Position numbers and translations under genes: made by a program. From the NCBI GenBank assembly GCA_003254905.1, contig QANU01012207.1, forward strand, positions 538,607-602,606: a stretch of 64,000 bases of DNA, written 5' to 3'. The DNA comes from Nissolia schottii (lineage: Eukaryota; Streptophyta; Magnoliopsida; Fabales; Fabaceae). Shown here one piece after another: positions 44,754 to 57,478 of this stretch. The notes below the pieces were generated by a model. That model saw only the letters and a program-made list of their open reading frames with translations, did no database searches and was not told the origin of the DNA. Each line of letters begins with the position of its first letter. Positions within the stretch are counted from its first letter, which is position 1.

Positions 44754-47700
44754 ATGGACTTGAGGGAAGCCTTAGCGGGGCTCCTAACACTTTCTATGTT
44801 CATAATGCTGGGCAACATGATCAAGAAGGATCATTTTGATGCAGTGGAGGTAAGTCTATCGTCGCTTTCATTATTCTACCTTGAAAACAAAATCAATATA
44901 CTATGTTAGGGCTATAAATTGTAATTCCCTTGCCAAATAGATGTAATACTTAAACATGTTTACATTCTTTGCCTTAAGAGTGTGTTTACGAATTTGGTTT
45001 GAAAGGGAGAGAGAGAGAGAGAGAGAGATTGTGAAGGAAGGATTTACGAAATTTTTTTCCTTGTTCCCAAAGTTTTACTAGAGAAAGTCATTAGAGGATT
45101 TTCTTCTTTGCCTTAGTCTCAAAGCTTGATTTAGACATTTTGCCGATTCATACAAGCATGATCAATGTTGTAGCTATTTCAAATTTTATTTAATTAATTT
45201 GGAGTTTTTCCATTGTTGTTACGGGATGATCGATCGTTGTCTAGGAATTAAAGTTCATATGTTGAAGCGTATAGAAAGTTATGTTGCTCTCCGTTTGATT
45301 CAAATTAATGTTATTACTAAGTTTCCCTTTCTACAAGAGCCGGTATTGCTTTGGCCCCATATGTTAGCAGGAAGACAATGAAAATATTACTCTATTCACT
45401 CATGCCAAATCATGAGTAATTAGGATCTCCCCTTTAATGCGAAAAGGGCCAAAATGTTAATTGTTGTGATCCATAATCTGACGCAAACATGGAAGAGTAT
45501 GTACGTGTCTCTCCATGTGTCACACACCCCCGCAACTTAAAACACCAAAAATAGAGAGAGAAGAAGATGATGGCCTTTTTCACTTTTATTTATTGTGTGA
45601 TGATGATGATATCAATTAACAATAATATTAGTATGTGATGGTGTACACATTTTCTTCCTCTTTGAATCATGTATAAATAATTAGTGGTGATTTCTTTATG
45701 TAAATGATTAATCTGTGTGCAGCAAAAATTTGAGAACCTATCCATTAATAATTATAAATTTCGGTTATGTACGTAATTAATGAATTTGCCGAAAACATTT
45801 CTCATACATTATTAATTATCTTGACACATTTAGCACATTCACTTTTTTAAGGGTAAAGATTCAGCACATTCTCTCTTAATTTTACACATTAATCCTTAAG
45901 TGTCTAAAGATGTGTATATGACCTATTTATACAAATAATATCGTTTTCCCTTATTGTATATGTACTACATAAACCTAGCTAGAGGACAATTATTATATTA
46001 TTAATTTATGCATGGAGAAGGAATGACATAGACTTAACAGCCGGATTTAGACATATCCAATAAGAAGTTAATAGCACAAAAGAGATGGTCCCACAAGAGA
46101 TTGTTAAGTTAGCTTATTGGTGGAGGACATGGTGGACTGCGGCTATGGAGCTCCGGAGGTAGCAAGTCGAGTTTGGTTTCCTTTTTGACAGTGAAGTCGA
46201 TAAATAATAGAGTAAAACGGGAAAAGGAATGGATTGATTTATTTTGTTTTTTTGATTTCTTGAGAACTCAACAATCTCTTGTGGGATCATCTCTTTTGTG
46301 CTGTCAACTTTTTATTAGATGTGCCTAAATTCAGCTATTAGGTTTGTCCCTAGGCGAGAATTCTTTTGATTTATGGTGAAATTAAAGTTAGGAATCAACA
46401 AGGATAGATTTAGAGGGGGTGAGCATTAGGGACGGATTTAGGGGGACAAGTACGTGAGTGAGCAGGATATGATCGTTGGCTGAACATTATTGATGTTAAA
46501 GCATCTTTTACATTAAATATTAACACAATAATGTTACTATTTGAAGAACGCATCACATCTCCTTTTATAATAGGTTTGACCATCTTCATCATTTATAAGA
46601 CTTATAAAAGTAACGCCACAAAGAGGATAACAAAAATACACAATCTTTCGATCTAAGTAACAACAAATCTTAATAATTGTGTTCAAGATTTAATATCTCT
46701 GTGTAATTTATAGAAGAAGAAAACAGTGGGGCTGCCACCAATTAAGGATGAAGGATGATAAACTCTCTCAGTAACACAACCAAGATTAGAAAAAGATAAG
46801 AGAGAAGAGACAAAAATAAGAAGTAAGACGGGCAATATTACTTTGAATATTGTTTTGTGAAAAAATTGAATGTTTTGAACTATGGCCAGTTAAAAACATA
46901 ATTTCAACATATTATAACAAACCTATACTAACTGTTAAATCGTGAGGAAAAAAGAAAAGGGACATAGAGAAGGCTGAATAGTTTATTTTTATATCTTTGA
47001 GTGAATATTTAACAAATAATATGTATGTTTAGTTATATTCCTAGAATAATAAATCTCTAAATCAAATCATAATGATGATAAAATATATATTAAAGTATAT
47101 TTTACCATATAATAAAGATATTATTTTTTTTAATACTCTCCTCGTGTTAAACCCTATTGAGCTTTAGGCTTGCAACAATTAAACCACTCACATACCACAA
47201 TCAAACCATAACTAAAAATTATATCGAAGACAAGACGGGTTTCAACCATGACCAGGCTACTAAAGATGAGATGAGGTCAAGCAGAGACCGTTGGAGACAA
47301 TATGGGGTTGAATGAAAATTATTGAAGACGAGACCGAGTCAAGAAGAGACTTCCGAGACGGGACAGGGCGAAAGGAGGCTGCTAAGATGAGACAATGTCG
47401 AAAAGGATACCTTTGAGACGAGACGCAGCTAGAAGGAGACTGTCAAAGACAAGATAGGGTCGTACAAAGAACATTGGAGATTAGACAGGGTAGAACAGAG
47501 ACTATAAGAGACAAGATAAGGTTGAAGGGAGACTATTGGAGAGGAGACATGGCCAAATGAAGGCCACTAGAGAGGAGATGAGGTCGTACAAAGACTGTTG
47601 GAGACAAGATGGGGTTGAATGGAGACCATCAGAGATAAGACAATACCGAATGGAGACCGTTGAAGATGAGATGGGACCTAATAAAGACTATCGAGGACGA

Positions 47701-50700
47701 TATAGGTTGAATAAAGACCATTGTAGATGAGATGAGGTTGAACGGGGACTGTTGTAGACAAGACAGAGTCGAATGAAGATTGTTGTAGATGATACATGGC
47801 CGAAGGAAGAGCAACATATATGAGACAGGGTTGAAAGGAGACAGTCAGAGATGACACAAGACTGAATGAGTCTAGAAACAAGATGGGGTCGAATGAAGAT
47901 TGCTTGAGAAAGACATCATATTTTCTGTATGTCGTAGATGAACTTTACAAAGAAGATATGTTTGTTTCCAGGCTTAGAATAATAAATCCATAATCAAGTC
48001 GTAATGATAACGATGAATCTAAATAACAATATGATGTGAGATATTATATGATACTTTACGATATAATAAAAATATTACTAGATATTATCTTTATTTCTAA
48101 CACTCACAACAAAATAAAGAGTTTAACTTCTATGCACCGAGCGTGTAAAGCTTTTTTACATTGTCATCAACATTTGATCGAATGACAATGCAAAAAGTTT
48201 TACGCCGCAAGTCATAGCAATTAAACTCTAAAATAAAATACAACTTTGTAGTCATTTTTTATTTAAAATATATGCCAACCAACCAATTCAGAACTTTGGG
48301 TGATTATAACTTATCATATAAATCAGTCACAGGAAGATTTTGAATCATGCAGCATACGTTTTCCGCTCCTAACTTTTGTGTGCTTCATTTTGGGAAATGA
48401 AGGAGGTAAAACTCCTCAATTGGAATGGAATGACTAATGAAATTTTGTTTGCATTGGACGATGTGAAGGTCGATCTTCCAACTACCTCAGTTTCCCAATC
48501 TGCCTCTACAGTAGGTTCAGGACAAAGCCTAGCCACAGTTTCACATGTAGTCAAAAGGCCTTGGAAGCACAGCGGTGAAGGAATAAAACCATGCTGGAAT
48601 CCCCCTCCACTGAGTAAGTTATGTCATCTCTAATCTATGTAAGTTATGATACACAAATACTTGAAAAATGGTTGTCATCCCTGTAGTGTACTTGTACCAG
48701 ATATGTATCATGTTAGATATATTTGGATAATCTTAGTTATTATCCTAATACTATTTTTTACAAAAATGTTGTATATACATATCATACTAGTGCCGTATCA
48801 TATACTCATACCGGTATTTGTGCATCACCTGCCATGAGTAGACTCTAATTTGTTTCACCTGTAGAAGAGGCAGAGCAGTCCAAAGGTTTCATCACATTCT
48901 CCTTAACAAATGGCCCTGAGTATCATATCCCTCAGGTTTCTTGCTCCCCTTTTACATTTTCCTTAATTTGGTTATACATTGCAATTTACAATGGAGATTT
49001 ATCCTTGATAAGACTTCAATTTTTTATTTCCTTTTTCTTAACTCAATTTGTTCCCCCCCCCCCTGAGTTTACCATTTCTGATTTGAATTGCACAGATTGC
49101 TGATGCAGTGGTGGTAGCCAGATACCTAGGGGCCACTCTTGTTCTTCCTGACATCAAGGGTAGCAAGCCTGGACATAACACGTGAGTGTTCTATATCTCA
49201 TGATAAGTTTCTGTTAGAAATTATCTATGTTTGTCTTTGTTTTATTACTCGAAGATTTAATTTCTGTGGCATAGTTGGGGGTAAGAGTAAAGGGAAGTTT
49301 TCATAGATGATTTTGCAGCGCAAATGAAAATTTTCCCACTTTTACCCCCAACCAAACATACTCTATGGGGTTCTTAGTCATACAGATTTTCCATATATAT
49401 CAAGCATAAATAACTAATCATTTCGAGACACAGAATGATATAAAAGTCACAATCACCTTAAGATAGTAGTAATCTATAAGAGGGTTGCTATTTCTGTAAC
49501 CCAAAATTGACAACCTTCCTACAGCCAAGACACAATGATGGAGAAAAAGACAGAGATAGAGATGATTGTCAAAAAGATTGTTGACATGGGTTGTTGAAAT
49601 AACTTTTCTCAGCCTATAATTGCACCGCAAAAAAGAGCTTTCCATAAATAAACTAGATTCTAAACCTGCGCGATGCGCAGAGTAATTAGTAATTAAAAAC
49701 CTTTGTTATATGATGATGTAAGTAAAATCATGTAACAAATGTACTAATATCAAATACCTAAACGTTTGCATTGGTAATTCTCTATAATATAGACCCTCAT
49801 TAATTGACCATTTTCCTATAATATAGACACGTGTTGCATGATATTACTTAATTGTATTCCTTAGTGTTGCAATATTATGTTCTTTAGTGTATCAAAATCT
49901 GAAAAAATTCGTTTCTACTTAGGAACCTAGGAGATGCTTATGATGTTCAGAACATTTTAAATGGGCTGCATGGAATGGTGAGAGTAACAAGGAAGCAACC
50001 AGCCCAAGTATCCAACACAAACCCACCAATAATCAAGGTTCCTAATAGGGTCTCCGAAGACTATATTGTAAAGAAAATTCTGCCAATATACAAATCAAAG
50101 GGGATGGTGAAGATTGAATCATACTTCCCCTCAGTTACTACAACAAGAGCCATGGGGAACAAGAACAACATGGACACATTTGCATGCCATGCAATGTTTG
50201 GAACTCTTAAGTTACAATCAGACATACAAGAAGTGGTTGATTCTATGGTTCAAAAGCTACAAGCATGGAGCCAGGACTCAAAAAATGGGTTTGTTGCGGT
50301 GGATTTGAGGAAGGAGTGTCACATAAGAGATGATTCGGGAAAGAGGGTTTGTTACCAAGCAAAGGAGATAGGTGAATTTCTCAAGAAGATTGGATTTGAT
50401 CAGGAGACTGTGATATACGTGACTCGAAACAAATGGGGTCCTGATCTAGATGCTCTTAGAGATTTGTTCCCTAAAACCTATGCTAAGGTAATTTTCTTCT
50501 ATGATTTTAATTTGGGTAATTAGCATAAACTGCCTTTGAAGATGTAAAAGAAAGAAATTACCTTTGAGATTTGTTAAAATTGCATTCCACCTTAAAAGTA
50601 TGTGCAATCAGTTTTTAGCAAATCTCAATGATAATTTGTGCTAATTACTCTTTTCATTAAGGGTAAACTACACTAATATCACTTAAAGCTAGATAGTATT

Positions 50701-51279
50701 ACACACAATATCCTTCAATTTTTCATGTCTCACCAAATTCGCATAGGAGATATTTGGTATCATGTCTAAAACAATACTCACATTTTGACGACGAAACATA
50801 AAAGGTGTCATATGTAATATCACATAAACCTGAAGGTAGATATATTGTGTGTAATCTCATCTAAGCTCACAAACAAATTGAACCTACCAATATTTCACAA
50901 AAAATTTTGGGTTTGTCAATTTTCTTCCCCTTCAAATTTCACACGTCATGCTAACGTGGTCTAAATGAAATCTGCGTGCCTTCTTATGCTGTATCAGGAA
51001 AACGTGATGTCAGCAAGAGAAAAAGGAAGTTTCCTTGACTCCAAAAACTCCTCTGAGTTTGAGAAGATCATTGATTTTCATGTGTGTTCTCAGAGTGAAG
51101 TCTTTGTGCCTTCTATCCTTGACCTATTCTACACCAACGTTGCTGGGATGAGAATTGCATCAGGAAAAACTCAGATACTTGTTCCTGACGAGAAAGCAAG
51201 CCCATCGGCTTCACCCTCTAACTACATGTCTCCTTACATATCCCAAAAGAGCCATTTTGCTTACTCATGCTTCTGTTAA
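44754..51279 (+). CDS. MSR: MSR-type (mannan synthesis-related) O-fucosyltransferase-like protein
   Basis: Six exons join in phase: 44754-44849, 48403-48613, 48865-48935, 49096-49181, 49923-50487 and 50998-51279, giving 436 residues. The start MDLREALAGLLTLSMFIMLGNMIKKDHFD has an uncleaved hydrophobic anchor (about residues 7-23), the type II topology of Golgi glycosyltransferases. Conserved blocks are KGFITFSLTNGPEYH, ATLVLPDIKGSKPG, FACHAMFGTLKLQ, FVAVDLRKEC, KIGFDQETVIYVTRNKWG, DVFVPSILDLFY and the ending SPYISQKSHFAYSCFC, all in the order of Arabidopsis MSR1/MSR2. Those proteins promote glucomannan synthesis and belong to plant GT106-like O-fucosyltransferase families. Exon 2, a low-complexity stem, is the least conserved and has the weakest acceptor. 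Introns 1 (3.55 kb) and 4 carry repeats. Confidence 0.88.
45005..45028. repeat. (GA)n microsatellite in intron 1
   Basis: A run of about 12 GA units lies 155 nt into intron 1 of the MSR-like gene. GA repeats near plant promoters can bind BPC/GAGA factors. The position in the first intron makes this worth noting but proves nothing. Confidence 0.7.
46025..46349. mobile_element. MITE with ~80-bp inverted repeats in intron 1
   Basis: Left arm words (AGCACAAAAGAGATGGTCCC, ACAAGAGATTGTTAAGTT) recur reversed on the right (GGGATCATCTCTTTTGTGCT, CTCAACAATCTCTTGT). The arms stay similar for about 80 bp and the spacer is ~160 bp. The target duplication was not resolved, so the superfamily is not assigned. 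Confidence 0.65.
47021..48105. repeat. Degenerate ~35-bp minisatellite between two direct repeats in intron 1
   Basis: From about 47225 to 47900, units like GGAGACnnTTGGAGACAAGATGGGGTTGAATG repeat with heavy drift. The array is bounded by two related ~125-145 bp segments in direct orientation, 47021-47145 and 47958-48105 (AGAATAATAAATC, TAATGAT, TACCATATAATAAAGATATT against TACGATATAATAAAAATATT). This LTR-minisatellite-LTR shape suggests a small non-autonomous LTR element (TRIM-like) whose interior has expanded. The short ORFs in it are by-products. Confidence 0.6.
49659..49690. mobile_element. Helitron-like 5' end in intron 4
   Basis: AACTAGAT is followed by TCTAAACCTGCGCGATGCGCAG, the terminal form (TCTA..CCnGCGCGATGCGC) of a common plant Helitron-type repeat. 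A better copy is at 56976. No 3' end was found within the intron, so it may be a fragment. Confidence 0.4.
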
Positions 51280-51517
51280 AATCACATTTAAAGCGGGCTA
51301 TGGCTTAAAGGAGAGAAAATAATAGAGCTGTGTATTCGACAGCATGAATGGTTAGTTTGTTATAATAATAATAATAAGCAATGTCTACCAATGTATTTCT
51401 GTTGTGTTCAAAGAGTGCTAACTAATTACTATGGATCATCTACGCGGGGGATTCTAGGTTTCACCATCGTACTTTAGGCTTGGTGAATGATTCATCTTAT
51501 AAAAAAAATAAAAATGA
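51280..51517 (+). other. 3' UTR of the MSR-like gene
   Basis: Non-coding sequence after the stop codon. It includes a short (ATA)n run near 51363-51375 that could supply a polyadenylation near-upstream element. The transcript end cannot be placed exactly. Confidence 0.4.
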
Positions 51518-51715
51518 TACATGTACACTCAATTTCATCCACTCATGCATACATCATTAATAATGCATAAACTTTATTTTCATGAGTGCACAAACATTAC
51601 AAACTTGTAAATGATACACTTAACTATATTTATTTAAATGTACAAATATTACATAAGTTAAGACACAAACTTTATGTATATAAATATGAAATGTACGTAT
51701 GGTGTATAATTTTTA
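51518..51715. repeat. Second copy of the 'cacaaacattac' dispersed repeat
   Basis: It has the same start (TACATGTACA..CAATTTCATCCACTCATGCATACATC), the same GTGCACAAACATTACAAAC core and the same end (AAATGTACGTATGGTGTATAAT) as 5284-5790 but is 300 bp shorter. As at the first site it lies just beyond the 3' end of a gene. Confidence 0.6.
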
Positions 51716-53714
51716 GTGTACGCGTAACATAACTTATAAAAAAAAAAATTGCCATAATCATTAAGGTTATATTTGTACATATGCATTATTCTTCTCACTT
51801 GTATCCCATCTCTTCCCTTTGTCTTGTTTTGGCCATCGCTCACCTTCTCTCTACCATCAACACCTGCCATTAACAACCTCAAATCCTCCGTTGTCATCCT
51901 CCCAGTGATGGTTGAAGAACACTCGTAGGAGCCCAAATCTAGATGTTGAGGAGTGACAGAGGGCGCACGTACAACGACAACGGAAATGGCGCACGCACAG
52001 CGGCGGCGGCACACAGATCTTTCCTCTATCCTCTCTCTTTCCCTTCATTATTTCTTTTCTTCTCCTACCATTGTGCCCTGGTCCTGCCCCTTGCCGCCGC
52101 CGCCGCCTTGCCACCAACCTCAACCCCTCCTCGTCATCCTCGTTGGTGGCCCCACTATGATTACACCCCGACTCCCCTACCTTCCCGGCGTCTTCCTAGA
52201 TTGATGTAGCGAGAGCATGACGGCACCAGATCTGTTGGCCAGCCACTACACAAAATTCATGGTAATCCCAACCTTAACCAGATTTGACTCATCATTGTCT
52301 CTGTTTATCAATCTCATGCTTTTGATTATGGTGAACTGAGGGTTTTGACCCATTATTTCTTTTTTTTTTTCAAAAAAAAATATTCCGATAATTTCGGAAC
52401 CATTTTTATTGCAAAACCCGCCAAAAATACGGGCAAGGGGATCCCCAAGCCACGGAGGGTAATATTGAGAAAGCCTTGCAAAAAACATCCTAAGAAAACT
52501 CAATTTGCAAAACCTTTGCTTTTTTGGAAAGGAAAGAGCATCGACTTAACCTAATTAAGATAACAAAACACAATTGTCATAACTTAACCACTATAACTAT
52601 AGTCATTACCTGATCTATTTTATTCCATGCACCTAAACTCATAGGCCTGATGATAAATCATTCTTCACACATTACAATATCAATCCTTAAGACTTTGGAT
52701 AGTTTTGGTCATAACAAACATTATCACATAACCAAATTAATTCACAGCAAACTTATCAATCGGCAAAATTTTCCATTGATCAATTCATGGAAACAACGAT
52801 CTTGAAATTTATGATTATCACACGGTAAATAAGGTTAAGAATGAGAGACACATACTTGAATCCATATCGTTGTTGGATCGTATTAACTGATTCTTTTCCT
52901 CTCTCTTCCTTTGATCCTGTTAACCCTTTCTGATTGGGAGAAGTGTGTTTTCTATGGCAGACCTCAAACCCTAATGTTTTTTGAATTATTTGGAATCCTT
53001 GAACCTTTTTTTCTTTGAGTAATGTCATCTTATTTATAAGGGATAGAGGAGAGTCAGTTTTACCAAAATACCCCTCCACTAACTCTATCATCTTTTATAG
53101 GATTAATTGTCATCATCTTAATCCCCTTTTATTAGAGTTAGCACTACTATTAGTTACATGGATCATATTATCATGAGATTAAAAAATAATCTTACACATA
53201 TTTCACACCTAACAAAACAGCTTATACAGGACCCTTAATAAGCCTCTGAGACGAGCTCGCCCAAAACGGAAAAAAGACTTAGAGTTCACTCACTTCCTGA
53301 AATAGGGTCAGAGTATTGTGGTGTTACCAATCTTAAATAACCAATCCCCCTTGGGCATGGCCATCAAGGGATATAGGCCATTTAGTACTACCGATAACAC
53401 CCCGTAGCCCTTCCCCCTTCTTCAGCATCTATCAAACCATTCTTGCCTCCAAAACTTTGCTAATGCAATTATCTCATCAATCCTCACAACTTTATCCTCA
53501 AAAATACACTTGTTTTCATATACTAGATTGTCCATATTGTAGCATAGAAAGCAATCGTACACTTCTTCTTTTGTCATCTTCTCAACCTTGTGAAGGCTTA
53601 GGCTTCAAAGAACTCTTCTGCTTTTTCAGGCCCACCCATACAACATTTCAATAATTCAAGCACACACACCAAATTTTGAATGCAAAATTACACTTACAGA
53701 ACAGGTGGTTCACA
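51716..53714. other. Intergenic, no supported gene
   Basis: A GC-richer patch at 51950-52200 gives overlapping Pro/Arg-rich frames on both strands, none with a recognisable domain; it resembles the 5' end of a transcript or a transposon scrap. The remainder is AT-rich with no supported ORF. Confidence 0.45.
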
Positions 53715-55890
53715 AATTCATCATGTGCAAACTGAACCTATTTCCTTTATACCAAGTGAATTTCCTTCCCAAGATTGGCATATCAAATAATCCTAGCTCC
53801 TGAACCCATTTTTGAACATCTCGCATACTAGCAGACATAGACAAGCCCCTTTCCTCTCTTTTGTTTGGAGCATCTCATTGAAATCGCCGCAGAACAGCAT
53901 AGGCGCATCCACTGCTACTCTAAGACTTCTTAACTCCTCCCAAGTAATTGCATGGTTTGCCCTTGTATGCTCACCATAAACCAAACAAATAGCACCCAGA
54001 AAATTGCAATCTTTGATTCTTCCTTTTAGACAAATCCATCTTTCCCTAATAGAAAGTATAACATCCGATAGAAAATCCTTTTTCCAAACACAGATCAAAC
54101 AACACCACCATTTATCGGATCCAGTGCTACCCAGCAAAATTTGTCTTCATTCCACAGAGACTTGACAAGCCTTCTTGATATCACTATTTTCTTTGTTTCA
54201 GTGAGCCCAAAAAAATCCATCCCATGGACCCTCATAGCTTTCTTTACCATCGCCACCTTCCCCGGCCCCCCAAGCCCTTGACAATCCATGAAAGTAATTT
54301 CATCAGGGAATATGGCACGTACTTGACCTGACTACAACTTTCTTATTCTTGATTTTGAATCTTCTTTGCTTCCTCAGGACCAATTTCTTCTTTTCCTTTC
54401 TTGCCCTCTATTTTTCCTCGATGTAATCGACTAGCAAATCTTCATCAATAGCAACTTGTATGCCAAGTCATTTCCCAAAATTCCACATTTCTCGAGTAAG
54501 GTACCCAGAAACGTCGTCCTCTTCTTCTTCTGTTTCCGGAGCCCATTTTCTGAATCCTTTTCCCCTGATTGTAAACTTTTTTCACCGTTATATTCTTCAA
54601 TGGTATCATCACTAGATTCGAACTCATCACCAGCGCCCAAGTCGGCATCTCCCTCTATGTGGTTTACCGATTCGAACTTTTCCCCAATGGAGGAGGAGAT
54701 TTTCACCGTTGATTGGGTTGCCGACATCCCCATCCCCACGCCAACTTTATTAGTTTTCATTACATTTTCTACTATACCATTAGTGGGCTCAAATCCTGAT
54801 AGGAACAGAAGCCGAGTATGGTCCTTACTCTGTTGGGCAAGCTTTTGTCCATAATTGATACTTTTTAATTTTAGTGAGCTGAGACAATTAAGCTAAGATT
54901 GGCCCACAAAACTCTTGCTTCCTTCCTCAAAAATTCTTCTCACCTCAATAACCCTTCGCCTATCGTTCGTTTGGCTTCCCAAAATCCCCTTCACGCTTGC
55001 TTGTTTTGGGATGGAGCAACCATGATTGCCTACAACCTTTGCATAGGAACCTGATTGGTTGTTTTCAATTCCCCATAGGACCCTTTTATTTCCCTATCTC
55101 CCGCTCTCATCATTGATGATCTTCATCCCCTATCTTCCACCTCCCAACCCCCCCCCCCCCNNNNNNNNNNNNNNNNNNNNNNNNNNCCTCTTGGTTCATC
55201 ACCGGCAACACTGTCAACAGGTAGACTTGGATCTCGGTTTACAGTTTCCTTCTCCAGCATCTCAATATTAAGTATGCACTATACCGAGTTACCCACCTTC
55301 AACTTCACTTGGCCTTCAATGATTTGAGTTATGTGTGTATCAACTTTCAAATCCCATTGAGTAACCGTTGAGTGTGATTTCATTAATTTGAATAACTTTC
55401 CCCATTCATCCCCAATTTTTTTGAAATTACTCTCAATCCACACCTACGGTGGCACTCCATAGCACTCAATCCATGTCCTTCTAAATTGGAACACTTCTCC
55501 TTCTGAACATTTACGAATATCTTCAAAATATTGGTGAAAGATATCTCTGCCCCATTCCAACGGGTCATTTCTCTTCTTCTCAGACTCAAACTTGATTATC
55601 ACCTTATAGTCCCCCATACTCCTTTCATTGGTTACTTTCTAGCATTCCCTGTACATTGCTGTTGTGACTTTGATATGATTGATCGGTTTCGAGCTTTCAC
55701 GGATGATACTTCGCTTCAGCCACTCAACATTTACATCACTCATCTCCCCTACCACCACTTTTGCCTTCATCTTGCTTTACTGGCGCAATTTTCCTTATAT
55801 TCCACCTTTGAATGTATCGTGGCTTATAGTTACTTTCCTTATTCACCCATATCTTCCTCCTACCAAGACGATGGTCTACTCACTCGTTAA
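53715..55890 (-). pseudogene. LINE (L1-type) retrotransposon, degenerate and missing RT
   Basis: On the minus strand, 55890-55300 encodes in pieces an ORF1 of the plant L1 type. Recognisable are NVEWLKRSII, YKVIIKFES and a DUF4283-like RTWIECYGVPP followed by VWIESNFKKIGDEWGKLF across stops. An acidic segment lies near 54760-54431. At 54289 the apurinic endonuclease of ORF2 starts (CQGLGGPGKVAMVKKAM, FFGLTETKK) and continues in another frame with CGDFNEML, reaching GRKFTWYKGNRFS near 53740. Homology then ends before any RT motif. Several stops and frame changes, plus a 26-N gap at 55161-55186, show it is dead. A 3' truncation is unusual for LINEs, which normally lose the 5' end, and suggests a later deletion. 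Confidence 0.75.
55161..55186. other. Assembly gap of 26 N after a poly-C run
   Basis: The gap follows CCCCCCCCCCCC and lies in the ORF1-endonuclease spacer of the LINE. Homopolymer sequencing failure is the likely reason. Confidence 0.9.
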
Positions 55891-56975
55891 TGTAACTATT
55901 AGCTACATATGCTTGTAACACTGTCACTGCATCCCCCATTTTCATAATACAGTAGTATTTTTTTACTTGTTGAATTGTAAGTTTTTTGGCTTGATTTTTT
56001 TTTAATAAAACAATATTGTTGCAATATACTTATATGTTAAGTGTATGTGTATATTTTAACATGAATTGATTTTAATAATTTTTTTCGTTTTTGCACTATA
56101 AAGAAATTTTATTGAAACCACCCTAAGATGGTGAGGAACAAAGATATACCAAAGTAAAAAAATAAATCCACAACTGCAAGTGACTATAATAGATGGTAAA
56201 AGCGTCCATATAATAAGAACACAAAATCCTAGAAAGAATTGAAGATGCATATTGTGCACTGAAAAAATAGGAAAATCGAACAATACATACTAAGAGGAAT
56301 AGGTAGGCTGTACTTTTTTGTACTTGCATTTTCTTTCTTCTTTTGGCTTCTTCCAACTTGTGTTTTTTGGGTTTATTTCTCTTCACACATCATATTAATA
56401 TTGACTCTTCATCTGATATTGTTATTTGCTCATTTTTTGTTGATGTCTTTCTATTATAAATTTCATCTTCCTCCGATAATGATGTGGTTATTGTTTGATT
56501 TTTGTAAGAATTATGTCCTATATAATTGTGTCCATATAATATATAGTTTAATAATAAGAAGGATGTTAAATCTATTGGTTATGCTATTGAAGAGACATCA
56601 TTAACTACGAATAGTCATGTATGTAAAGACATGACTATATGAAGAATAAACATGAAAATTGGGATGAGTATGATGGAAGCACCCTTTCATATCTATATAA
56701 AGAAAGGATGTGGTCTTCTCTCTACCATTCAAGAGAAGTGCAATTTCTCCATCACTATTGTACTATTACGGAAGAGTGTTAAGAGAGAGAAATCATATTC
56801 TATTTCTCTAATGATCACCCCCTTCATTCAATTTCATGGAGCAGAGTTCTTGATTGATCTTCAAGCACGTCAATTACTTATTTTCATGTTGAACGGTACA
56901 CACCCTTGTATAAATTTTGTGAAAATCATGAAGTTCTAAGATTATATATTTATAGTGTATTTATGATAACTAGAT
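55891..56975. other. Intergenic, AT-rich, no recognised feature
   Basis: Several short open frames occur on both strands, none with sequence I recognise. No inverted or tandem repeat structure was noticed. Confidence 0.45.
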
Positions 56976-57007
56976 TCTATACCCGTGCGATGTGCGGCGG
57001 GTATACA
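56976..57007 (+). mobile_element. Helitron-like 5' terminus
   Basis: AACTAGAT is followed by TCTATACCCGTGCGATGTGC. Plant Helitron families often begin TCTATACCCGTGCGATGCACGGG. It lies 0.5 kb upstream of two RPA70-like copies, a gene type that plant Helitrons carry. A matching CTRR end with hairpin was not identified; the TTTATTAGATATAG at about 63260 is only a guess. Confidence 0.45.
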
Positions 57008-57478
57008 AAACATGTTAATAATTGAAGATGTAGCGTATCGTACTACTTAGTAATAATCATAATAATAGTAGAATAAAATACTCGTTATTAGCAATGACTA
57101 GATCACAACAAGTTTAAAATGACAATTATATTGTCTAATGAAGCTTATATATTGAAGTATTAATGTGCAAACTTACTATTACAATACCAGATGGATAAAC
57201 ATAAGTTATATATACAAAAGTTATAGCTAACAACAATTCATGTATTTTCTAATATTCTACCAAAATGACTTGTCATCTTCATTCTACCAAAATGACTCCC
57301 AGTTTCTCAATATTGACACCAGTTATATTCACTGAATCACCCCATTGATTAATGGCAGAATTAAAAATCTTGTACTTGTAGGCCAGAAAGGATTAAATTA
57401 GATTTGAGGTAGTACAATTAGACACAATAACTTGAATCCTCTTACGTGGTAGTACAATCCTTTTTCTATCAAATCCTC

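Noticed and set aside
47536..47881. Frames in the minisatellite (for example MERRHGQMKATREEM..)
   Set aside because: They are translated tandem repeat, with frames on both strands.
51857..52209. Pro/Arg-rich frames near 52 kb as a possible gene
   Set aside because: Frames overlap on both strands in a GC-rich patch, with no domain and no plausible splice model.
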